NCBI GenBank assembly: GCA_010015745.1
Contig: ML978180.1
Location: 124,001 to 188,000, forward strand
Length of the DNA: 64,000 bases
From: Setomelanomma holmii
Lineage: Eukaryota; Ascomycota; Dothideomycetes; Pleosporales; Phaeosphaeriaceae
Direction: 5' to 3'
Shown: positions 56,134-64,000 of the stretch, piece after piece
Layout of the letters: the number at the start of each line of letters is the position of its first letter
Numbering within the stretch: the first letter of the stretch is position 1
The notes under the pieces: model-generated
Databases searched by the model: none
What the model saw: only the letters and a program-made list of their open reading frames with translations
What the model was told of the DNA's origin: nothing
Translations under genes and position numbers: made by a program

Positions 56134-57914
56134 ATGTCAGCCATCACAACCTTCATCAACGACAATGGCCTGAAGATATACAAGAACTCTACCCAAGTGG
56201 ATGTACCAAGAGTTGACCTGCCAACTCTCCTCTTCGGTATGTCACCCACACGAACGCTGCGACTGCTCAACTTACAACATACTCAGACAGCGAGCATGGT
56301 CTTGCCGAGGACGACACGCCCCTCCATCTCTGCGCATCTAACCCAGACATCCACCTCACCAAAGCAACCCTCCGCGCCCTCGCCGAACGCATCGCGCACT
56401 TCCTCCGCCATGGCTTCTTGGTTGGTGCTCAGTGCCCGTACGAGGATGTTGTGGTAGTATGCTCGTCAGGACAACCTGCTGCAACGGCAATGTTCTATGG
56501 CATCATAGCCGCTGGAGGAGTCTTCAGCGCCGCGTCCCCTTCGTATACACCAGAGGAGCTTACCAGACAGGTTAAACAGGGCAAGAGCAATCTACTGGTC
56601 GTGAGCCCGGACAAGGTCGAGGTCGGCAAGAAGGCTGCGCAGATCGCTGGCTTGGGGCTCGATCGAGTCATCGTGCTGAGCAGCGAACCTTGGTGGGAGA
56701 TTAGGAGCTTGGACGGCAGTATGGCTGTTGATCCACGCAAGGGTCCCAAGCTACCGTGGAGACGGATCACGGACGAAGCGGAGCTCAAGCGAAGTTTGAT
56801 CGTGTTGCTCTACAGCTCAGGCACAACTGGAGTACCCAAAGGCGTCATGCTTTCTCATGGGAATCTTGTCAATCAGCTCTACATCCCAAGCGTACAGGCA
56901 CGAGCTCACGTTGCCGCTGCTGTCGAGGCTGGCGAGCCTGCACCGTCACCGTTTCGCACGCTTGCTCATCTTCCAATCGCACACATCGTTGGCGTCTTCG
57001 GCTACTTGATATCGCCCATGTTCAGGGGGGGGGGGGGGGGGGGGGCAGTATACTGGATGGAGAAGTTCTCTTGGAAACCGTTCTTGGAGAACATGAAGAA
57101 ACTGCAAATCACAGGCTTCTATACGGTACCAAGTATCTACTTGCGCATCGCGAAGAGCCAGGAAGTTACAGACCATTTCGATACAGTGGAGACTGCCATA
57201 ACAAGAGCTGCACCGATGGATGCCGAGTTACAACAAGCCGCCAATGCACGATTGGGCAAAGGCAAGACCAGAATCAGCCAGACGTGGGGCCTCAGCGAGA
57301 CCACGGGCGCTGTAACGGCAATGCCACGCGGCGCTTCCGACGTCTCAGGTAGCATTTCCCCCGTCCTGCCAAACATGGAGATGCGCATTGTCGACGATGA
57401 TTACAACGACGTGTCTCACGGCACGCCTGGCGAGATCATTGTGCGCGGTCCTTTCGTCACGAATGGATACTTCAATAACCCTGAGGCGACGGCCGCCACT
57501 TTTCACGATGGCTGGTTCTGCACCGGTGATATTGCGGTCGACTGTGGCGGCAAGTTCTACGTCGTTGATCGCAAGAAGGAATTGCTCAAGTACAAAGGCT
57601 TGCAGATTGCACCAGCCGAGATTGAGAACCTCTTGATCACGCATCCGCAGATTCTGGAGGCTGCTGTCGTCGGTATATCTGTTGAGGGTGGTAGTGAAGT
57701 ACCTCGCGCGTACGTGGTATTGAGACAGGTAGGAGCACTTAGTGAAGACGTTGTGAAGAGTTTCGTCAAGGGCCGAATGGTGGACTACAAGCAGTTGCGA
57801 GGCGGCGTTAGGTTCGTCGACGAGCTGCCGAAGAACCCAGTCGGCAAGATACTCAGGCGCGAGTTGAGGGATCGTGCTAGGGCCGAAGAGGGTGGAGTAA
57901 AAGCAAAGCTGTAG
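56134..57914 (+). CDS. 4-coumarate-CoA ligase-like acyl-CoA synthetase, peroxisomal, with poly-G tract
   Basis: An ANL-superfamily adenylating enzyme that activates a carboxylic acid to its CoA thioester via acyl-AMP. Exon 1 (56134-56236) and exon 2 (56287-57914) with a 50-bp GT-AG intron give ~576 aa. Motifs are YSSGTTGVPKGV (P-loop), the substrate-pocket region TVPSIYLRIA, TWGLSETTG, FHDGWFCTGD, the hinge DRKKELLKYKG and the catalytic lysine loop NPVGKILRREL. The protein ends in Ala-Lys-Leu, a PTS1 variant, implying peroxisomal import. Twenty-one consecutive Gs at 57025-57045 encode an Arg and six Gly between ISPMF and AVYWMEKFSW, where relatives usually have one or two Gly. The frame is kept at this length. 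Confidence 0.92.
57025..57045 (+). repeat. G21 homopolymer inside coding sequence
   Basis: An uninterrupted run of 21 guanines in the acyl-CoA ligase. Length changes not divisible by three would truncate the enzyme. Its true length is hard to sequence. Confidence 0.9.
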
Positions 57915-58371
57915 TTCATATTACCACATAGCACGCATATAGGAACGAGCTATGATCAGATACGCGTATCATTATTATCATTATGATTATCAAAATATGT
58001 AACCCGATCCCCATCATGATTTTGGATCCCTCATCCTGCCAAGCACATTCGCATCTTCCTTCCCAATCGCGTGCTTCTCCCAAGCTTCCTTCGCTTACTG
58101 GTCATCCCTCTGCGCACAAAGTCGTGGTAAAGATCCTCCCATCCAACATGACGAATCGACGAGTTGATCAGCATCTGCGGCTCTCGCGCATGTTGCGTAT
58201 CGTATGATGTCAAGCTCAACGGTTTCCTTCAGTCGGCCCGATTGTGCTATTTGCGTGCGGTCACGAATGGGAGCTCAACAGAATGGACTGTTACTGGAGA
58301 TGTGTCGCATCATCTTTGCGGGCTTATTCCCTCTTTTCATACATGTTCTCGAAGTCGTGCACACAGACTCA
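57915..58371. other. Intergenic
   Basis: 3' flank of the acyl-CoA ligase with an AT-rich ATTATTATCATTATGATTATC stretch near 57970. No gene. Confidence 0.4.
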
Positions 58372-58575
58372 TCACTCGCTTTCCTCAACGCTGGAGATGC
58401 TGGGTGATGGCGAGAAGTCGCGGGCATATGGTGTTGACGCTAACGTGGATTGCGACGAGTGCGTTTGTGTGATTGTGATTTGGCCTTCTGCTTCGACTTC
58501 GTCGAGGGGGATGCGCAGCATTTGGCGGCCGACGAGGTTGGGGATGTAGACGTATTGAGTTGCTGGGGAGGACAT
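58372..58575 (-). CDS. Small hypothetical protein (67 aa)
   Basis: Starts MSSPATQYVYIPNLVGRQMLRIPLDEVEAEGQ, which reads as ordered protein, followed by a Ser/Thr-rich tail ending SISSVEESE. No signal peptide or membrane helix. The amino-acid pattern suggests a real peptide-coding gene or the first exon of a longer one, but there is no family evidence. Confidence 0.35.
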   Translation of the reverse strand: MSSPATQYVYIPNLVGRQMLRIPLDEVEAEGQITITQTHSSQSTLASTPYARDFSPSPSISSVEESE

Positions 58576-60994
58576 GTTGGTGTGGGTTGGTGGTTGTGTT
58601 TGAGTAGTGATGTTTGATTGATGGATAGTTTCTGAGTAGGAGGAATTGTGTTTTATTCAGCCTCGATTTCTATCGTGATATGATGTCCTCCCACAAGTGG
58701 GCCCTCGCCCTACCTATATACTCCCACGCAGCCTCAGAATCGCATGTTGCTCAAACCCCATCTCCACATGCATACCCACGGTCGAAACCCTATCCCCGAC
58801 ACCCGCGCCTCACACCACCCAATCATAGCCCCAACCGGCCGGCCAATGCATAACTAATCGCACGCACTTAGTTAACCCCTGCCCATCGACTTAACTCCGC
58901 CGCGCTGATTCGGCCCTCAGTCCTGTACCAACGCGTGGCAAGCACAGCACAAGGCGTACTTTTCGTACCAGTGCCGTGCTACCCGATAAGCCTGCGACGA
59001 ATCAGCGCGTCCCCGCGGTTGCTAGCGTCCTCTCCTCTCCGCCAGCCAAGCTGAGAGCAGCAACTAGCGTAGTGCCAGCGGAGTCTAGATTCAAGGCAGC
59101 GTTATCGTTTGTGTAATAATATGCAGGGATGACGCATGGTGGAGAGTGGGAAGCGGGTTAACTTACGAGGGAAGGGGTTCGGCGTTTGTGGTTGTGCCGT
59201 TGTTGAGTCGGGCATTTGGGGAGACGTGTTTAAATTCGGCCGTGTCGCTCTCGCACTTTTGGCGCTGGGGGTGCTGACTTGCTGGATGTCGGAGTTGAAT
59301 GGCGTCCGTATTCTCCGAGTGAGCCACATTGCGGCCATGGGACATTGAACAATTGCACATACGTCGGACGCAACCATTGTGTCCATTTGATTTCATTCAT
59401 GCATCGAAAATTCCTGAGCGGTGCGGTTTCGTTGCAATGACGAAAGTGGGGTTTGTGCAACGGCTTGCAGCTGGGCACTCTTCTGGGCAGCCCACAGTAC
59501 AAGAACCACAAGGTGACCTATCACTGCACCACGCGACAACATCGAGCAGGACGAATGAAGTCCGCCGATCCCACTATTCCTATGGCATGTGTGCAACGGC
59601 ACACTTCTGGGCGATTTTCTAGGCGGCCGCAGTGCCTAGAATTCGAGTCCGAAGATACGGCCGAATATTCGATGTCGTTCTCTGGTGCATGCGGACACTT
59701 TCACTAGTTGTAGAACGTCAATATTGAGCTGCAGCATGCATGTATGCGTTGTAGCAAGTTTCAACCGCGTGGGTTGTACATTCGTGCGTGGAAAAAGGAA
59801 ATCGTGCGAGGCGGTATGACACTGTGATCGAGCGGGGTGCCGATGATACCACGATCTCTTGCAGGACACAATTCAAATTGATTCGGAACAAACATTCCTT
59901 CGCAATACCTGAGCCTTGCCATGACTTTCTCGAGGCTCGACAAGACGGGCTGGATATTGGCCATTACGTGTTCAAGCGGAACGCCTTGGTGTACCAAGCT
60001 ATCCGCTCGCCAAAAGTCTCAACCAGGCCTTTGGGCGTCATGTGATGGGTCGATCAAGACTGGTTCCAAGCTTTGCCAATGTACCCAGAAAACGCGATGG
60101 ACCCAGCCATCGGGTCGCCTTATGTTGGGCTGCAGCCTTGCTTTCTCACCTCCCTTTTCAGTCCTGGTCTGCTCTGGTTATTCTTGAAGGTTCTCTGGGC
60201 CTGCTTTGACCGGCTTAGGTTTCACAGCTGTCATCATGTACTCTATGATTGCTGATATTAGTCATGATCTGCTGTGTATTCTGCCTCAAACAGGCTGCCA
60301 GCGAGCTTCCGTCGAGAAATGCAGTCGTCCGTTTGGCTCAAGCAAAATAGGCTCCACACCTCTCTTTCACCTTAAACTTTCCCAAAGGGCAAGTCCACAA
60401 AGTTCCGTCGGTCGCAGTAGATCCCCAGCGAACTCGGAAGCTCTTTTGCGATTCCGATGCGCCTGCATTGTCGCACTGAGGTCCTCCACGTTGCACTTCC
60501 ACCTTCGGAACTTCAAAAGAGACGTACTCGGAGACGTCCACGATCTGCGTTCACCTTTCCTCCCCAGAATCTATCATACATTGTTGTCAATTCGCATCGC
60601 CATTTTGCAGTATGAGCCTCGAGAGCTTATCTTGCGTAGTCCTGACGACTTAGCGGCATCGTTGTCATTGGCCGTCAACTGAATTGCCTTCCTGGTTTTG
60701 TTGGGCATTGAGACTGGTGGTCTGACTGATTTGAAAACGCAAGGTTTCATTCAAAATTCGGTTGGGCCACTTGAATCGGGCGATTCTTCGAATGATTCTT
60801 CGCAATACATCTGTCGGTCCATTGATGAGGCCGCGCCAATTGTATGCTGCGGCATACGCAAGGATGGTAATGGCGATGCTTAGTCCTTTGTATGTGTATT
60901 CTTGTGTCGGCGACGTGAACTTGCGTTGTGGTCTCCAGCTTCCGTATTGTGCGTGCTCACTTCCCGCAGGACCTCTAGGAAAAGCTGATAGCCC
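58576..60994. other. 2.4-kb region without a supported gene
   Basis: It has many short ORFs in all frames and none with motifs. Two partly similar strings (GTGCAACGGC...CTTCTGGGC at ~59455 and ~59590) may be an old local duplication. Confidence 0.4.
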
Positions 60995-62359
60995 TCAGTC
61001 GTTGCGCTGAGAGCCAGATAGATGCGTTTGAGACGTCAGTCTATGCGCATGCGGATTATCCTTGTTGCCCCGCCAGCCCCAAGCAAGTCTCTCCATCGAC
61101 TTGTCTTCGTCCTTTCCAGGCCACATGACGTCTCCAAGGTACAGTGCTCGAATACAGAAAGCCGCTGTGATTAGCCACATGATGACCAATATAATGGTCA
61201 ATGCACTAGCGACCCCATTCATGGCTTCGCTCTTGAGAACGCTGCCCGCTTGTATGGTAGCAAGTGTTAGACCAGCATTTGGGAAAATGAACGCCCACCA
61301 GTTCAGTGAGAATGACATTCTACGGATTCCAGCGAGGATGGCGACGGTCGTGATGAAGAAAAACCAATAGGCGAAGAGGACGATGAACAATCCCGACATA
61401 ATACCGATAAGGCGGACGATCTCGCCGTCAGGAACGACAGTATCGGTGAAATAGTTTGGTGGGATGAGGTGTGGTGCTTGAGTAGCGAGCGAGAACAGGC
61501 CAGCCGCGGTGTATCCTGCGAACTGTCAGTGCGTTAGACAGCGCACGATGCATCATATCGTACCTGCTGGCCCTACCGAAACATACATTCCCGGGCGTAC
61601 GTTAGCAGATGGCAAGGAGCTCGTCATTAAGCGCTGCATATAGATGCCGTACATCAGGAATGATATCAGCCACGCGAGACCCTGGAAGAGTATGCTTCCA
61701 ATGAAAATCTTCCAGCTTGCAGACTCTGGTTGCCCAGGAAGGATGGTTCCTCCCAATGTACCGACCACGAGCAGTGGGTAGATGGGGAAGATCCAGGCTG
61801 GCACAGCGTCGGTGACTGTCAGGCGCTCAAGCCGGAAAAACATCGAGTACTGTGCAATCGAGACACTGAATGATGCTGCACAGTACAACCAGAAACATAT
61901 CTCAAGTGCTTTGGTGAGCCATGGTCCGGTGTGCGAATTGCCGTACACGTATGCGCCGTTTAAGATCAGTGCTAGAGATACCCAAAACGTGCCGTGGAAG
62001 AGTCCTTCGACGGGATGATGAAGCGATGCTGTGAGCTTGCGTGGAACGAGTATAAAACGCGTTGTCATCAGGCCTGTGAATAGTAGAAAGAGAACGATGT
62101 CGATAATGTAGACTATGGTTCCGATGGTTTGCAGGCCTCTGAATTCGTTTGGCTGATTACCCAATACTACGGCGAGGGCACCTGTAGACATTGTTGCAGC
62201 GAACCATGGCCTTTGATGGAATCAGTGTCTCTTCAGTTGCTCCTCTGCGCCTTAGACATACCAGGTGAAATGTGCAATGCGATCCCGCAGACCGACTGTT
62301 CTCGGTGGCATCGGATCCTCATTCTGGAACTTGTAAGGCTTTTTCTCGCGAAATTGCAT
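60995..62359 (-). CDS. TDT-family anion transporter (SSU1/malate permease type)
   Basis: A membrane carrier of the telurite-resistance/dicarboxylate (TDT) family, which includes the sulfite exporter Ssu1 and malate permease Mae1. Exons are 62262-62359, 61564-62210 and 60995-61515, with introns of 51 and 48 bp; ~421 aa. The first exon ends with RDRIAHFTW, completed after splicing to PWFAATMSTGALAVVL, the typical TDT start of TM1. About ten helices follow, including FHGTFWVSLALILNGAYVYG, FPIYPLLVVGTLGG, LIGIMSGLFIVLFAYWFFFI and NWWAFIFPNAGLTLA (the conserved WW-FPN region). The start at 62359 is the nearest ATG, and the frame is open further upstream. Substrate (sulfite or organic acid) is not decidable by eye. 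Confidence 0.88.
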
Positions 62360-63229
62360 ATTTCGCGGTTCCCTTCTAGCGCCTACATGGGTTTCTGGCG
62401 TGAGGTAGACTATATATGTGAAGCCATGGTACCAAGTGCGACAGATTACAGCTTTTGAAGTCGATTCGTGGCTAGGCGGGGCCCATCGTCATTGGTGGCT
62501 GTAGCGTGCTCGTCTCGGAGCTTATCGAGCATGCTGGCAAGTCGTCCATCCACACAGAATCCTCACATCCCGCACTAGTACAGTTAGTTGGCGTCTATGC
62601 TCGGTAGCTCGGCATAGATGCTTGGAGTGGAAGAGAAGAATGTTTTGATGAATTATGTTGGTATGTAAAGCTTGGCAGCGCTTGTGACGTATGTAGAGGC
62701 CATGCAGCTCAATGCCCAGGAGGCCTCGAAGCCAGTCCGCAATGGTCGTTTTCTCGACTAAAGTTCAGTTCAAGCTTTGTATAATCTCGTATAATTCTGG
62801 TCGGAAGTGACGTCATCCTCGCTTAGCATCACCTTATCCCTGCACTCCTAGCCTCAAACTCCATTCATAAGGTGCATCATGTGGTGTTTATGTCTATCAC
62901 CACACCGAGCTGTTCGTCTGCTTACTTCTTACTATCGAGGTCCGTAATGTTCGTGTTATGATTTCTACCAGGGTACCTTCTGATTGAAAAGCTTTTCCGG
63001 ACTGACATCAGTCGCAAAAGGTATCTCGCAAATCATTCGGCAGAACGTAGACTGGTACACAAGACTATGCCCTTGATCGATGCAGTAGTGACGAGATAAC
63101 ACAGTAACTAAGCATCATGCTTTCCTTATACCTTCCTCTATCGCCTGAGTATCGCTCAAGCACTATCCAATAACGAGGAATACACCAATACAAACAAAAA
63201 TGACCGATCCATGCCCATAGGCAAATCCC
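62360..63229. other. Intergenic
   Basis: Upstream region of the TDT transporter. No gene recognised. Confidence 0.45.
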
Positions 63230-64000
63230 TTACTGCTTTTCCTTCTTCCTGAAGTGACGAGTCCACCAAGCCTTTCCCAGTTTCCGCAGACTCACACTTC
63301 GTCCATCGTTGTCTGACTCGCGCCTGTTGCTCTCATCAGGGTCTTCCGTCCATTTCTCCTCGTGTGCTGCATCGTCGACAGTGCTCTCTGGCTCAGGTTG
63401 GGTGGGCGAAACTTCATCTACATGAGTACTGTCTTCCTTCTTAGGCGTCTCCTGCCCCACCAGTGTCTCGACCTCTGGATCAGTACCATGGTGTGATGGA
63501 TTTTCTGGAGAGGCATGATCCTGCTGGACATCAAGTCCTGGCTCGTCAACTTGGGATGAACTACCATTGCGTGTCTCTTGCGAGTCGGCGGATGCTTGCT
63601 GAGTATCAGGCCAAGCAGCCAGTACCGGGAGCAAAAAGTCCACAAGTCCATCTCGATTTCGTGGCCGTATTTCCGGTGCGACATCTAGGCGTCTTAAAGT
63701 CACTGTAGGCGATCCCTGTGATAGATTGGAACTTGGTGTCTGTTGTGAAGGGTCTTCCTCTAGGTCCAAGGCTATTTCGCGCTCATCGTCCAGGTCTGCG
63801 CTGATACGTTCAAGAGTACTAAGATACTGTTCCCCAAGTTCCGTGCGCCCTTCGTCATTCACAAAAAGACCTTCTTCCCGTAGAATTGTCTGAAGCCGGC
63901 GCAGGAACATGTTGTGACTCCTCAGGTCGAGACTTGACGGCTGCGGAGACAGGTCATCCTCGTCTGAAGGGCCTTCAGTGATGCGCAGTACGTGTAACAG
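63230..64000 (-). CDS. Acidic disordered protein, 3' part; cut by right edge
   Basis: The frame is open from the window edge (reading ITEGPSDEDDLSPQPSS before the internal Met at 63910) to a stop at 63230, so the start lies outside. The visible ~255 residues contain one ordered helix (MFLRRLQTILREEGLFVNDEGRTELGEQYLSTLERI) and a WPDTQQ-containing segment. A long Ser/Glu/Pro/Gln-rich disordered part follows, with a basic C-terminus (LRKLGKAWWTRHFRKKEK). I do not recognise the family. Confidence 0.7.
   Translation of the reverse strand: MLHVLRITEGPSDEDDLSPQPSSLDLRSHNMFLRRLQTILREEGLFVNDEGRTELGEQYLSTLERISADLDDEREIALDLEEDPSQQTPSSNLSQGSPTVTLRRLDVAPEIRPRNRDGLVDFLLPVLAAWPDTQQASADSQETRNGSSSQVDEPGLDVQQDHASPENPSHHGTDPEVETLVGQETPKKEDSTHVDEVSPTQPEPESTVDDAAHEEKWTEDPDESNRRESDNDGRSVSLRKLGKAWWTRHFRKKEKQ

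Noticed and set aside
59440..59640. Two similar ~35-bp strings suggesting a local duplication
   Set aside because: Similarity is partial with gaps, too weak to call a repeat.
1..64000. Transposons, CRISPR arrays, rRNA genes, secondary-metabolite backbone genes
   Set aside because: No transposase or reverse-transcriptase motifs, terminal repeats, rRNA segments, PKS/NRPS domains or spaced repeat arrays were seen.

Overview
The window is nuclear DNA of a filamentous ascomycete (Pezizomycotina), most likely a dothideomycete. The evidence is compact genes with 42-72 bp GT-AG introns, intron-containing secreted plant-wall and cell-wall enzymes, Zn(II)2Cys6, HET, PTH11/rhodopsin-type and SNG1-type genes, and conserved single-copy genes such as NMD3, URB1 and ATP25. 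The species is not determinable here, and the class is inference.

Layout. 1-6.6 kb: a broken alpha/beta hydrolase, a frameshifted PL1 pectate lyase and a decayed sterol/UDP glycosyltransferase with a 42-bp coding tandem repeat. 6.8-14.1 kb: a small secreted or anchored protein, a 14-TM MFS transporter paired with a Zn2Cys6 regulator, and a fungal rhodopsin-like membrane protein. 15.5-18 kb: a HET-domain gene with one frameshift. 18.2-21.3 kb: a short ATP25 head to head with NMD3. 21.8-26.7 kb: a GH72 beta-1,3-glucanosyltransferase, a possible tail-anchored protein and a cytochrome P450. 27.5-34.6 kb: a 4E-T-like eIF4E-binding protein and URB1. 36.7-38 kb: a decayed integral membrane protein. 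38.5-40.1 kb: an M28 aminopeptidase. 40.5-43.5 kb: low-complexity accessory genes, including two paralogous coiled-coil genes that are both interrupted. 43.7-48.6 kb: a RING protein and a 1009-aa VWA protein. 49.6-51.4 kb: a GH79 enzyme. 52.8-57.9 kb: an F-box-like protein, an SNG1-family gene with an amber stop, and a peroxisomal-type acyl-CoA ligase carrying a 21-G homopolymer. 61-62.4 kb: a TDT-family anion transporter. The right edge cuts an acidic protein.

The main pattern is that accessory genes (hydrolase, pectate lyase, UGT, HET, membrane protein, SNG1, the coiled-coil pair) carry one or more in-frame stops or single-base frameshifts, while the long housekeeping genes (NMD3, URB1, ATP25, the 4E-T-like gene) and the GH72, GH79, P450, MFS and M28 genes stay open. 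Several stops are explicable as C-to-T changes (CGA to TGA, CAG to TAG). Either the strain is shedding accessory functions or the assembly has scattered errors. Reads would decide. A second theme is introns whose length is a multiple of three and which lack a stop, so that they hide inside apparently continuous ORFs. I assigned exon boundaries by eye from splice motifs, reading phase and family consensus. I ran no searches.
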